Assembly: GCA_022487055.1 (NCBI GenBank)
Contig: JAKVJJ010000008.1
Coordinates: 1-59,870, forward strand
Length of the DNA: 59,870 nt
Direction: 5' to 3'
From: Oscillospiraceae bacterium
GTDB taxonomy: Bacteria > Bacillota > Clostridia > Oscillospirales > Acutalibacteraceae
Shown: positions 34,273 to 43,230 of the stretch, one piece after another
Layout of the letters: every line of letters begins with the position of its first letter
Numbering within the stretch: position 1 is the first letter of the stretch
The notes under the pieces: generated by a model
Told to the model about the DNA's origin: nothing
The model's input: the letters and a program-made list of their open reading frames with translations, nothing else
The model's database searches: none
Program-made: the position numbers and the translations under genes

Positions 34273-35610
34273 ATGAACCGAAGCAGCTTTATCCGCAGCA
34301 CATTTTGGCTGACGATGGAAAGCACAGCCCTGCGGCTCTCCGGCATCTGGTTCAAAGGCTGGGTGTGCGGCACGCTCGGCGATGTTCAGATGGGAATTTA
34401 TCAGCTCATCTTTTCGGTATTTTCACTCGGTGTAGTGGTGTCTGCCGCCGGCGCGAATTTTGCTGCCACCCGCCTAACGGCCGAACATGGGGCAAATCGG
34501 CACACCCTGCGCCGCTGTCTAATGCTGAGTCTAGGGGTCAGTTTTGCCGCTGGTGTGGCGCTGTATTTCGGCGCTCCTCTGCTGGCACCCACATTGGGCG
34601 GCACCACACCTCTGCGGGTACTAATTCCCGGTCTGCCGTGCATTGCCGCCGCTGCCACCCTGAAAGGCTGTTTTATTGCAGAGGGGCACACCGGCGCCCC
34701 CATGACTGCGGAACTTCTGGAACAGGCGGCCGGCATTGCGCTGAGCATTCTGCTGGTACACCGCATCGGTAATCCACTCACCGCGCTGATGCTCGCCTCC
34801 ACACTCTCTGAGATGGCCTCCTGTATTTTCATGGTGGCTGCCTATCACCGGTGCTATATCCGTAAAAAATCCGCCTCCATGTCTCCTCCGGTGCCGTGGA
34901 CAGAGCCGATACGAATCGGCGGCCCGGTTATCGGTGGCAGCGGACTGCGGGCACTGCTTTTTTCTGTTGAAAATTTGCTCATTCCACAGGGACTTGCAGT
35001 ACAGTGCGGAGAATCCGGCGCACTGGCACAATATGGCATGATACACGGTATGGTTATGCCACTGCTGCAGTTTCCGAATGCCTTGCTCTTTGCTGCCATC
35101 ACGCTGCTTGTCCCGGAGCTTGCCCGCTGCTATGCCGGTCATCTGCGCACGCGCATTCGGTTGGTGGCGGGCACAGCTTTCCGCATGACACTGTGCTTCT
35201 CCTTCGCGGCGGCCGCCTTCATTGCCGCTTTTTCCATACCGCTGTGTCATCTGTTTTATGGCAGCACAGAGGGCGCATGGCTGCTGCGTATGATGGCACC
35301 GCTCATTCCGCTGATGTATCTGGACAGCGTAGTGGACGGAATGCTGAAAGGGCTCGACCAGCAAGCCTATTCCCTTTTTTACAACATTGTCGACGCCTGC
35401 CTGCGTGTGGCATGGTGTGCGTTCATCCTGCCCCACCTTGGCCTGATGGGTTATGTACTGCTTTTGTTCCTCAGCGAAATTTTTAATGCGACCCTCAGCA
35501 TTTCCCGCTTGCTGAAAGTTGCCGAAGTGGAAATCACGCCGGTGTGGGTAATTCTGCCTGCCTGCGGTGCCGTCGTTCTTTATGCCCTGTTCACCCTGCT
35601 GATGCCATAA
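34273..35610 (+). CDS. Flippase-like polytopic membrane protein (MOP superfamily)
   Basis: A 445-residue membrane protein with about 12 to 14 helices, resembling SpoVB/polysaccharide-exporter members of the MOP superfamily. Seen features are an N-terminal amphipathic start (SSFIRSTFWLTMESTALRLS), Gly in the GDVQMGIYQLIFSVFSLG loop, and a C-terminal half with MAPLIPLMYLDSVVDGMLKG, which is typical of SpoVB-like proteins. The ATG at 34273 follows GGGGAGG. SpoVB proteins move lipid-linked intermediates during spore cortex synthesis; whether this one does so is unknown. A terminator follows. Confidence 0.8.
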   Translation: MNRSSFIRSTFWLTMESTALRLSGIWFKGWVCGTLGDVQMGIYQLIFSVFSLGVVVSAAGANFAATRLTAEHGANRHTLRRCLMLSLGVSFAAGVALYFGAPLLAPTLGGTTPLRVLIPGLPCIAAAATLKGCFIAEGHTGAPMTAELLEQAAGIALSILLVHRIGNPLTALMLASTLSEMASCIFMVAAYHRCYIRKKSASMSPPVPWTEPIRIGGPVIGGSGLRALLFSVENLLIPQGLAVQCGESGALAQYGMIHGMVMPLLQFPNALLFAAITLLVPELARCYAGHLRTRIRLVAGTAFRMTLCFSFAAAAFIAAFSIPLCHLFYGSTEGAWLLRMMAPLIPLMYLDSVVDGMLKGLDQQAYSLFYNIVDACLRVAWCAFILPHLGLMGYVLLLFLSEIFNATLSISRLLKVAEVEITPVWVILPACGAVVLYALFTLLMP

Positions 35611-35612
35611 AA

Positions 35613-35645
35613 AGCCACCGGAAGAAATTCCTCCGGCGGCCCTTT
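35613..35645 (+). terminator. Terminator of the flippase-like gene
   Basis: GCCACCGGA and TCCGGCGGC pair with one mismatch, followed by CCTTTT. Confidence 0.7.
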
Positions 35646-35725
35646 TAGAATGAATAAATAAAAAACAGAGTGAAGAAATTGAATAGGATCAGCCGCTTCT
35701 GCAGCCTCTCCAACTTATAAACAAT

Positions 35726-36922
35726 TTAATTGCAGATGCGATAGCCCGCCGCAATGATGGCAGAACGAATCTGGTTGATGTGCTCCCAGTTGCGTGTTTC
35801 CATGCGGATGCGCAGATAGCAGCCGGACACATCGGAATTTTCATCCGCCCGGTCATGAAACACACTGACCACATTACCACCGAGGTCCGCAATAATGGCG
35901 GAAATCTCCTTCAATTCGCCCGGGCGATCCATCAGGCTGATGGTCAGTTCCGTATTTCTGCCAGCCTTCAGCAGACCGCGACTAATGACTTTGCTGAGAA
36001 TTGTCACATCAATATTGCCGCCGGAAAGCACACAGGCAACCTTTTTGCCTTTCAGATCAAGCTTGTCCGCCATTACTGCCGCCACAGAAACCGCACCGGC
36101 ACCTTCCGTAATCAATTTGTGCTGTTCAATCAGTGCCAGCACCGCTGCGGCCGTTTCGTCCTCGGAAACCGTCACCACACCGTCCACATACTTTTTGCAG
36201 AGCTGATAGGTCAGGTCACCGGGGCACTTCACCGCTATGCCATCTGCAAAAGTATGTACCTGCTTGAGTTCCTCCGGCTTGCCGTCTTTCAGTGACTGCA
36301 ACATGCTGGGAGCACCCTCCGCCTGCACACCGTAAACTTTGCAGCTCGGATTAAGAGACTTCACGGTGAAAGCAATGCCTGCAAGCAGACCGCCGCCACC
36401 GACCGGCACCACCACGGCATCCATATCCGGCAGCTGCTCCAGCAGTTCCAAGCCAATGGTCCCCTGGCCGGCAATAACATCCGGGTCATCAAAGGGGTGA
36501 ATCAGCACACGGCCGCTTTCTTTCTGCAGCTCCACCGCTTTATTATGAGCATCATCATACACACCGGGGACCAGGCAAACTTTTGCGCCATAGCTCTTGG
36601 TCGCTTCCACTTTGCTGATAGGTGCTGTTGCGGGAATGCAAATAACCGCGTCAATGCCGTTGCGGGCAGCCGCCAGTGCCACACCCTGCGCATGGTTTCC
36701 GGCAGAACAGGCAATGACACCCTTTTTCTTCTCTTCCTCGGTGAGCTGGCTGATTTTGTAATAAGCGCCACGGACTTTAAAGGAACCGGTGACTTGCAGA
36801 TTTTCTGTCTTGAGATAAACCTGACAGTCATCAGAGAGCTTCGGTGCAGGAATCAGGTCGGTTCTGCGTGCAACTTCTTTCAAAACAAATGCGGCATGAT
36901 AAACTTTGTCAAGCGTCAGCAT
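35726..36922 (-). CDS. ilvA: Threonine ammonia-lyase (threonine dehydratase)
   Basis: A 398-residue PLP enzyme that deaminates threonine to 2-oxobutyrate, the first step to isoleucine. The PLP lysine is K49 in TGSFKVRGAYY, the glycine-rich loop is VVPVGGGGLLAGIA, and a single ACT domain occupies about 325-398 (SLMDRPGELKEISAIIADLG). This length with one ACT domain is common in Clostridia and may give altered allostery relative to the two-ACT E. coli enzyme. The gene is last in the T-box-controlled ilvB-ilvN-GNAT-ilvA cluster, supporting a biosynthetic rather than catabolic role. Confidence 0.93.
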   Translation of the reverse strand: MLTLDKVYHAAFVLKEVARRTDLIPAPKLSDDCQVYLKTENLQVTGSFKVRGAYYKISQLTEEEKKKGVIACSAGNHAQGVALAAARNGIDAVICIPATAPISKVEATKSYGAKVCLVPGVYDDAHNKAVELQKESGRVLIHPFDDPDVIAGQGTIGLELLEQLPDMDAVVVPVGGGGLLAGIAFTVKSLNPSCKVYGVQAEGAPSMLQSLKDGKPEELKQVHTFADGIAVKCPGDLTYQLCKKYVDGVVTVSEDETAAAVLALIEQHKLITEGAGAVSVAAVMADKLDLKGKKVACVLSGGNIDVTILSKVISRGLLKAGRNTELTISLMDRPGELKEISAIIADLGGNVVSVFHDRADENSDVSGCYLRIRMETRNWEHINQIRSAIIAAGYRICN

Positions 36923-36961
36923 GGATAATACCCTCTTTCAATCTTATCTTTTTGAATACCC

Positions 36962-37465
36962 TTAAATCTGGAAATATAAAATATTCTCTTTAATAACAGA
37001 GTTCTTCATTTCGTCCTGTCGCTGTGCAGCAATTTTGCCGCCCATATGCTGATAAAATCCTATTGAAGGATTGCCGTCAAGACAGTTTAAAATCATAGAT
37101 GAAAAGTGCTGTTCCCGAAGCGCCTGTACGCCTGCCGCAAAAAGGCGCTTGCCCAGCCCGGTTTCTTGAAAACCTTTCAGGACATACAGCGCAATGATTT
37201 CGCCGGAATCCGGAAAATCATCATTTCGGGAAGCCGCATAAGCACAAAAGCCAACAATCGTGTTTCCTTCCGCGGCAGCTACAATGTAATTCTCTTTTTC
37301 TGCAATACTTTTACGAAAGCGTTCTGCTGTTTCCTTTAAGCCAGAAATTCGTTTTTTCAGAATCGAGTCTGGCAGCAGGCCCGTATAAGTGGTCTGCCAA
37401 GTATACACACAGACAATGGCAATCCCAAGAGCATCGTCAGGCACCGCTTTGCGAATGGTAATCAT
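36962..37465 (-). CDS. GNAT acetyltransferase inside the ilv operon
   Basis: A 167-residue N-acetyltransferase. The N-terminus ITIRKAVPDDALGIAIV, the central GEIIALYVLKGFQETGLGKR acetyl-CoA loop and the C-terminal NPSIGFYQHMGGK are all standard GNAT elements. The ATG at 37465 lies 16 bases after the ilvN stop, with GGAG upstream. No link between a GNAT and branched-chain synthesis is established, yet it is placed between ilvN and ilvA on the same strand with short gaps and no visible promoter. Substrate unknown; an acyl acceptor related to the pathway is speculation. Confidence 0.85.
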   Translation of the reverse strand: MITIRKAVPDDALGIAIVCVYTWQTTYTGLLPDSILKKRISGLKETAERFRKSIAEKENYIVAAAEGNTIVGFCAYAASRNDDFPDSGEIIALYVLKGFQETGLGKRLFAAGVQALREQHFSSMILNCLDGNPSIGFYQHMGGKIAAQRQDEMKNSVIKENILYFQI

Positions 37466-37481
37466 CAGGGCTGCATCTCCT

Positions 37482-37973
37482 TTATTTCTGCATCGCCATC
37501 GCACCGGTGCGCAGAATTTTCAGCACACCATAGGGTTGGGCAAGCTCAATAAAGGAATTGATGGTTGCCGCATCGCCCGTCAGTTCCAGAATCATGGAAT
37601 CCGGCTCCACATCAAGGATATTGGCACGGAAAACATTCGCCAGCTCCACCAGTTTTTCACTGATCTGCGGTGTGCGGTTGACTTTCATCAGCAAATGTTC
37701 CCGGATAACCGCCTTATCCCGCTGCAGAACCGTAACTTCCTCCACATCCACCAGCTTGCTCACCTGTTTGTCAACTTGCCGGATAATACGGTCATCGCCG
37801 GAAACAACAATTAAAATACGGGAATAGTCTGTGTCCTCCGTCTGGCAGGCAACAATCGAAAGGATGTTGTAGCATCTGCGGCTGAAAAGTCCGGAAATAC
37901 GCAGCAGCACACCGGGATTGTTCCGCGCAAGAATGGACAGGACATATTCTTTTTCAGTCTTATCATCATACAT
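37482..37973 (-). CDS. ilvN: Acetolactate synthase, small (regulatory) subunit
   Basis: A 163-residue regulatory subunit. An ACT domain (about 10-80) opens with YVLSILARNNPGVLLRISGLF, which binds valine for feedback inhibition, followed by the C-terminal domain (REHLLMKVN) that activates the catalytic subunit. It is 24 bases downstream of ilvB and has the full length of the short bacterial IlvN/IlvH type. Confidence 0.95.
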   Translation of the reverse strand: MYDDKTEKEYVLSILARNNPGVLLRISGLFSRRCYNILSIVACQTEDTDYSRILIVVSGDDRIIRQVDKQVSKLVDVEEVTVLQRDKAVIREHLLMKVNRTPQISEKLVELANVFRANILDVEPDSMILELTGDAATINSFIELAQPYGVLKILRTGAMAMQK

Positions 37974-37997
37974 CGAAGTGCTCTCCTTTCCGCAGAT

Positions 37998-39662
37998 TCA
38001 CATTTCCAGCATGGGGTCTTCCACACTGGCGCCCGCCGGAACCATTGGCAGAACGTTCACGTCTTTGTCAATCCAGCAATCCACCAGCACCGGTGCGTGC
38101 AGGGCAAGTGCCTTTCGCAGAACCGGTTCAATCTCCTCTTTGGTGCGGATGCGGTAGGCCTTCACACCAAAAGCTTCCGCCAACTTACAGAAATCGGTGT
38201 TGGTGTCCAATGTTGTCTGGGAAAAGCGGCTGTCATAAAAGAGCTTCTGCCACTGCCGCACCATACCCAGCACGGAATTATTAAACAGCAGTTCCACCAC
38301 CGGCAGATGATAATGTGCCGCTGTGGCAAGTTCGTTGCAGTTCATGTGCAGTCCGCCGTCGCCCGCAACATTGATGACACGCTTCTGCGGATTGGCAATC
38401 TGCGCACCCATTGCTGCGCCGAGTCCATAGCCCATGGTGCCCAATCCGCCGGAAGTGAGGAACTGGCGCGGCCGGCGGAATTTGTAAAACTGTGCCGTCC
38501 ACATCTGGTGCTGCCCGACTTCTGTGGTAAGAATAGCATCGGAATCTGTCAGTCTGTCCAGTGTTTCCAGCACATCTTTCGGCAGAACACCTTCCTTTGC
38601 GGTCTGTGTCAGGGGGTATTCTTTCTGCCACGCATGTATTTTGGCCATCCACTGCGCATGGTCTTTCTGTGGAAAAAGTGACAGTAAGGTTTTCAGCACC
38701 TGCCGCGCGTCTCCCTCCAGACGCAGGTCCACATCGATGTTCTTATTAAACTCCGCCGCATCAATGTCAATCTGCAGGATTTGGCAGTGGCGGGCAAATA
38801 ACCCGGCGTTGCACAGCACCCGGTCAGAAAAGCGTGTGCCCACCGCCACAAACAGATCACAATTTTTAATTGCTTCCGCGCTGGTTTTTGTGCCGTGCAT
38901 TCCAAGCATTCCCATAAAACGCGAATCGTGCGCGTCAAAGGCGCCCTGCGCCATTAAGGAAGCGCTGACCGGTGCGTCCAGCTTTTCGGCAAAAGCGGCT
39001 GCCTCTTTGTCCGCACCGGAAGCCACCACACCGCCGCCAAGATACAAAAACGGTCTTTTGCTGCCGTTAAGCAGTTCGGCTGCACGCTGCAGATATTCGT
39101 CTTTCGGATACGGCACCGGGAAAAACGGCAGCGGTTCTTTCTTCTGATATTCATATTTTTTTGCCGTCACATCTTTTGGAATGTCCACCAGCACCGGACC
39201 GGGCCTGCCGGACTGTGCAATCTGAAACGCCTGCCGCAGCGTATCTGCCAAGTCTTCAATATGTTTCACAAGGAAATTATGCTTTGTCACTGGCATTGTA
39301 ATTCCGGTAATATCCACTTCTTGAAAAGAATCCAGTCCCAGCAAATCGACATTCACATTGCCGGTAATCGCAACAACCGGCACGCTGTCCATATAAGCCG
39401 TAGCAATGCCCGTGACAAGATTGGTGGCACCAGGGCCGGAAGTGGCAATGCATACACCGGCCTTTCCTGTGGAGCGGGCATAACCATCAGCCGCGTGAGC
39501 TGCCCCCTGCTCGTGTGCTGTGCGGATATGATTGATTCTGTCACGGTATTCATACAGTGCGTCATAAATATTCAGCACGGCTCCGCCCGGATAGCCAAAT
39601 ACCGTATCGACCTTCTGCTCCAGAAGGCACTCCATGATAATCTGTGCGCCTGTCAGTAACAT
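37998..39662 (-). CDS. ilvB: Acetolactate synthase, large (catalytic) subunit
   Basis: A 554-residue thiamine diphosphate enzyme forming acetolactate or acetohydroxybutyrate. The cofactor-activating glutamate is E51 in TAHEQGAAHAADGYAR, and the ThDP/Mg motif is VAGDGGLHMNCNELATA with its GDG. GYPGGAVLNIYDAL opens the enzyme. The ATG at 39662 follows GGTGGAG; the extension upstream has no site. It is the first gene after an isoleucine-type T-box leader, which couples expression to uncharged tRNA. Confidence 0.96.
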   Translation of the reverse strand: MLLTGAQIIMECLLEQKVDTVFGYPGGAVLNIYDALYEYRDRINHIRTAHEQGAAHAADGYARSTGKAGVCIATSGPGATNLVTGIATAYMDSVPVVAITGNVNVDLLGLDSFQEVDITGITMPVTKHNFLVKHIEDLADTLRQAFQIAQSGRPGPVLVDIPKDVTAKKYEYQKKEPLPFFPVPYPKDEYLQRAAELLNGSKRPFLYLGGGVVASGADKEAAAFAEKLDAPVSASLMAQGAFDAHDSRFMGMLGMHGTKTSAEAIKNCDLFVAVGTRFSDRVLCNAGLFARHCQILQIDIDAAEFNKNIDVDLRLEGDARQVLKTLLSLFPQKDHAQWMAKIHAWQKEYPLTQTAKEGVLPKDVLETLDRLTDSDAILTTEVGQHQMWTAQFYKFRRPRQFLTSGGLGTMGYGLGAAMGAQIANPQKRVINVAGDGGLHMNCNELATAAHYHLPVVELLFNNSVLGMVRQWQKLFYDSRFSQTTLDTNTDFCKLAEAFGVKAYRIRTKEEIEPVLRKALALHAPVLVDCWIDKDVNVLPMVPAGASVEDPMLEM

Positions 39663-39704
39663 CTGTACTCCACCAGTCCTTTCATTTCCATACAAAACCA
39701 AGCC

Positions 39705-39992
39705 AGATAAAAAAATCCCGCCTCTGATTTCAAACTTCAGAGGCGGGAGAATTTACTACTTCCGCGGTACCACTCTGCTTTGCCGCAAACACGGCCTCAT
39801 GCACATCCAACAATGTGCTTTCCGATAACGGGGATAACCGGGCTTGCTTACTCGCTTGCTGTGCTTTCAGCCGCCTGCTCCGGGGTGATTCGCCACAGAT
39901 TCCCTTTGCTGCCTCGCACCAACCGGCAGCTCTCTGAAAGGAAGTTCTCTGCGGACTGTCCCCATCTTTGCATTTGCAGAAGATTTAACTTT
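39705..39992 (-). ncRNA. T-box leader of the ilv operon, probable Ile specifier
   Basis: The T-box AGAGTGGTACCGCGG is at 39776-39762. It is followed by a terminator: CCCGCCTCTGA and TCAGAGGCGGG, then ATTTTTTT (39747-39708). Stem I lies at about 39985-39870. Its specifier loop reads CGA-ATC-ACC, giving ATC (39889-39887), an isoleucine codon. The distal loop with AGAGAGCTGCC and GCGAGGCAGC fits the tRNA-elbow module. With charged tRNA-Ile transcription stops; with uncharged tRNA the antiterminator forms. The specifier register is read by eye, so the amino acid is less certain than the class. Confidence 0.9.
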
Positions 39993-39998
39993 GCATAC

Positions 39999-40027
39999 AT
40001 TTTACCTGATTAAATTGGAAATGTCAA
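39999..40027 (-). promoter_or_regulatory. Promoter of the ilv T-box operon
   Basis: TTGACA (40027-40022), 17-base spacer, TAAAAT (40004-39999) on the minus strand. Confidence 0.85.
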
Positions 40028-40120
40028 ATACCAAATCAGCAATAATTTCTCAGATTTTTGCTGAAAATTTATGGAAATGTTACATTTCCGGAATCACTGG
40101 TTACAGTTCCACAGAAATGA

Positions 40121-40149
40121 TTGACAGGTTTTTCCTGTTATGATATTGT
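40121..40149 (+). promoter_or_regulatory. Promoter of the small lipoprotein gene
   Basis: TTGACA (40121-40126), 17-base spacer, TATTGT (40144-40149). A TATGAT at 40139 is too close to the -35 to pair with it. Confidence 0.55.
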
Positions 40150-40211
40150 TAAACAAAAGAAAAGATAGGAAAGTTTAATTAATTTTTTTGCTATAGAAAG
40201 AAGGCAAAGCC

Positions 40212-40715
40212 ATGCGGAAACATTCAACAAGACTTGCGGCCATCCTCTGTATAGTGTTTGGTACTATCCTGCTATCTTCCTGCTCTGGCACTCCGCCCCG
40301 CTCTGTGGCAAAGCATGCGGAACCAGCTCCCTCCGTACTGCTTGTCCGGCTGACACAAAAGGTACCGTTTTCCGGACATCTCAAGCCGCTTAGCCGGACC
40401 AGTGCTTTTCAATATTATGGCATCCCGGAAGAAAAATCTGTATCCATCGCCGCAGCTGCCAGCGACAACACTCCGGAAAATGCCGCGGTATGGCTGACAC
40501 CCTCTGGCGCAACCGCCCGCAGAATCGCTTATCTGACCGGGAAGCACTACTCCAGTCAGCGTGACAGCTATGAAGGATGCCATGAAACACAGGCCTGCAA
40601 GCTAGATAGTGCTGTGGTGCTGCAAAACGGCCGATATGTTTTCTGCTGTGTTTCCGCTGACAACCGCAAGGCACGGCTCACCGTCAGCCATCTTGCGCAC
40701 CATCTGCCGCGCTGA
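40212..40715 (+). CDS. Small DUF4358-like lipoprotein
   Basis: A 167-residue exported lipoprotein. The signal peptide ends in the lipobox LLSSC (Cys24) after a basic MRKHSTR start. The rest has the pattern of DUF4358 proteins: a tyrosine/glycine turn QYYGIPEEKSVSIAAAAS, an AxxVWLTPSGA strand, a central helix with QRDSYEGCH, and an ending VVLQNGRYVFCCVSAD. Function is unknown for this family. AAGAAGG precedes the ATG. It stands alone between two leftward T-box operons. The family call is by pattern and moderately sure; the lipoprotein nature is clear. Confidence 0.75.
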   Translation: MRKHSTRLAAILCIVFGTILLSSCSGTPPRSVAKHAEPAPSVLLVRLTQKVPFSGHLKPLSRTSAFQYYGIPEEKSVSIAAAASDNTPENAAVWLTPSGATARRIAYLTGKHYSSQRDSYEGCHETQACKLDSAVVLQNGRYVFCCVSADNRKARLTVSHLAHHLPR

Positions 40716-40736
40716 GTCACAGACCGATTCATCGTA

Positions 40737-40782
40737 TAAAAAAACACAGGTTCCGCCGCTTTTATGGCAGCAGAGCCTGTGC
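40737..40782 (-). terminator. Terminator of thrS
   Basis: CACAGG and CCTGTG with an inner GCC/GGC step, followed on the minus strand by seven T residues, located 24 bases after the thrS stop. Confidence 0.8.
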
Positions 40783-40805
40783 TTTCTATTATTTTTAACT
40801 TAAAA

Positions 40806-42716
40806 TCAGTCCAGAGCCTTATCAGCAACTTCTTTATTGACACGGAAAACAAAATCTGCAAGGGACATGGAGCCAAGGTCTCCTGCTTTGCGGTGACGCA
40901 CGGAAATCATGCCGCTCTCCGCTTCTTTATCGCCAATGACCAACATATAAGGTGTTTTCTGGAGCTGTGCTTCACGAATCTTAAAGCCAATTTTCTCATT
41001 GCGGTCATCCACTTCCACACGGACACCGGCAGCATCCAACTGGTCGCACAGCTTGTGTGCATACTCCTGATGGCGCTCGGCAATCGGTAGAATCTGCACC
41101 TGCACCGGAGAAAGCCAGAGTGGGAAAGCACCGGCAAAATGCTCGATAAGAATACCGATAAAGCGTTCGATGGAACCAAAGACCACACGATGCAGCATAA
41201 TCGGACGATGCTTCTGTCCATCCGCACCAGTGTACTCCAGCTCAAAGCGTTCCGGAAGCTGGAAGTCAAGCTGAATGGTACCACACTGCCATGTACGGCC
41301 CAGGCAGTCGCGCAGATGGAAGTCCAGTTTCGGGCCATAGAACGCGCCGTCGCCCTCATTGACTTCATAGCTGTAACCAAGCTCTGTAACTGCGTCACGC
41401 AAAATCTGTGTTGCGTTGTCCCATGTTTCCTTGTCGCCCATGTGGTCTTCCGGCATCGTGGAAAGCTCAATGAAATACGGGAAACCGAAAGTCTTGTAGA
41501 CGCTGTCAATCAGACGGACGACACCCTGAATTTCACTCTTCATCTGGTCTGGTGTCATAAAAATGTGTGCATCGTCCTGATGGAAGCAGCGCACACGCAT
41601 CAAACCATGCAGTGCACCGGAAAGCTCATGGCGGTGAACCAGTCCGACTTCACCAAGGCGCATCGGCAAGTCTTTATAGGAACGTGGCTTGAAATTATAA
41701 ACCAACATTCCGCCCGGGCAGTTCATTGGCTTAATGGCATAGTCTTCGCCATCAATCACAGTTGTGTACATATTCTCTTTGTAATGTGCCCAGTGGCCGC
41801 TGCGCTCCCAGAGCTTGCGGCTGAGGATAACCGGTGTGGAAATTTCCTGATAGCCGGCCTTCTTATGCACATCACGCCAGTAATCCATCAGCAGATTCTG
41901 CAAAATCATTCCCTTTGGCAGGAAGAACGGGAAGCCGGGGCCTTCTTCCATAATGGTGAACAGACCGAGATCGCGGCCGAGTTTGCGGTGGTCGCGCTTC
42001 TTGGCTTCTTCCAGCATGGCGACATGGTGCTCAAGGTCGGCAGCTTTCGGGAAAGAAATGCCATAGACACGCTGCAGCATTTTGTTGTTGGCATCCGCAC
42101 GCCAGTAAGCGCCGGTGCAGTTGGTCAGCTTCACTGCCTTGACACGGCCAGTGCTCATCAGATGCGGGCCTGCGCACAGGTCGATGTAATCTCCCTGCTT
42201 ATAGAATGTAATCTTTTCGCCTTTGCTGCTGTGCTCTTTGATCAGCTCGACTTTGTAGTCCTGTTTTGCGTCCTGCATCATCTTCAGTGCTTCATCCGGA
42301 GAAACTTCCACACGCTCCAGCGGAATATCCGCCTTGATGATTTTCTTCATTTCCGCCTCAATAGCGGTCAAGTCTTCCGGCGTTAACGTGCGCGGCAGGT
42401 CAAAATCATAATAAAAGCCATTTTCGATTGCCGGGCCGATGGCAAACTTGGCATCCGGGAACAGATGCTGCACAGCCTGCGCCATAATGTGGGAAGTGGT
42501 GTGCCAGTAAGCCTTCTTGCCTTCCTCATTATCAAAGGTAAGAATTTCCAGGGTGCAGTCCTTTGTCAGCGGTGTGCGCAGGTCAACAACCTTGTCGTCC
42601 ACACGTCCGGCGCAGGCTGCCTTATAAAGCCCCATGCCGATACTTTTTGCCACTTCCGCTACTGTTGTGCCGGATTCATATTCCCGCACGTCACTTTTTA
42701 AGGTAACCTTTATCAC
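40806..42716 (-). CDS. thrS: Threonine-tRNA ligase
   Basis: A 636-residue class II synthetase. The start is GTG at 42716, with GGAGAG seven bases before it; upstream in-frame codons lie in the T-box leader. Order: TGS domain (1-60), the editing domain with the HxxxH-like HTTSHIMAQAVQH motif, the catalytic core with the MNCPGGMLVY zinc-site motif and HQDDAHIFMT, and the anticodon-binding domain (VQILPIAERHQEYA). All key elements are intact and length is standard (about 640). It is monocistronic and regulated by a threonine T-box. Confidence 0.97.
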   Translation of the reverse strand: MIKVTLKSDVREYESGTTVAEVAKSIGMGLYKAACAGRVDDKVVDLRTPLTKDCTLEILTFDNEEGKKAYWHTTSHIMAQAVQHLFPDAKFAIGPAIENGFYYDFDLPRTLTPEDLTAIEAEMKKIIKADIPLERVEVSPDEALKMMQDAKQDYKVELIKEHSSKGEKITFYKQGDYIDLCAGPHLMSTGRVKAVKLTNCTGAYWRADANNKMLQRVYGISFPKAADLEHHVAMLEEAKKRDHRKLGRDLGLFTIMEEGPGFPFFLPKGMILQNLLMDYWRDVHKKAGYQEISTPVILSRKLWERSGHWAHYKENMYTTVIDGEDYAIKPMNCPGGMLVYNFKPRSYKDLPMRLGEVGLVHRHELSGALHGLMRVRCFHQDDAHIFMTPDQMKSEIQGVVRLIDSVYKTFGFPYFIELSTMPEDHMGDKETWDNATQILRDAVTELGYSYEVNEGDGAFYGPKLDFHLRDCLGRTWQCGTIQLDFQLPERFELEYTGADGQKHRPIMLHRVVFGSIERFIGILIEHFAGAFPLWLSPVQVQILPIAERHQEYAHKLCDQLDAAGVRVEVDDRNEKIGFKIREAQLQKTPYMLVIGDKEAESGMISVRHRKAGDLGSMSLADFVFRVNKEVADKALD

Positions 42717-42801
42717 AAAAATCTCTCCTTTACAAACATCTGTGCAAATCTGTTTATATATATATATAAAATATGGATAACAAATGAAAACAAACCGAAA
42801 A

Positions 42802-43045
42802 ACAAAAAACGTCTTGCCCCAAAAGCTGGGGCAAGACGTCAATTATCTCGCGGTTCCACCCAGATTACACCCGAAAGTGCATCTCATGTAGCCGATAACG
42901 GGGCCAAACCGGCGTGCTTCTTCGGCACACACTCAGAGGTGGTAGCGGATGCGTTTCTCTGCCACGGATGCTTTCAGCCAATGACACCCGCTCTCTGCTG
43001 CAGGGGAAGCGCGGCTTCCTCGTCAACATTTTCTATTGTTGAATT
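42802..43045 (-). ncRNA. T-box leader of thrS, Thr specifier ACC
   Basis: The T-box TGGGTGGAACCGCGA is at 42862-42848 and is followed by a strong terminator: ACGTCTTGCCCC and GGGGCAAGACGT then TTTTTTG. Stem I lies upstream; its specifier loop reads GCT-ACC-ACC, giving ACC (42943-42941), a threonine codon that agrees with the downstream gene. The gene-specifier match makes this call strong. Confidence 0.95.
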
Positions 43046-43051
43046 GCTTGT

Positions 43052-43080
43052 ATCATAGCACGTCCCCTCCGTCTTGTCAA
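43052..43080 (-). promoter_or_regulatory. Promoter of the thrS T-box transcript
   Basis: TTGACA (43080-43075), 17-base spacer, TATGAT (43057-43052) on the minus strand. Confidence 0.88.
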
Positions 43081-43194
43081 TGGGAGCCGCACGCTTTTTC
43101 GCCACGTTTTTCCTCTTTTTTTTCTGCTCTGAAACCTGTATTTTAACGTTTCAAAAGCAGATGCAGGAAATCTGTTTAAAATATGCATACGTCC

Positions 43195-43224
43195 TTGACA
43201 TTTGCCCTATAAACGTTATACAAT
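43195..43224 (+). promoter_or_regulatory. Upstream promoter of the rny leader
   Basis: TTGACA (43195-43200), 18-base spacer, TACAAT (43219-43224). It would give a leader of about 310 bases before the rny start. Confidence 0.8.
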
Positions 43225-43230
43225 TATCAG

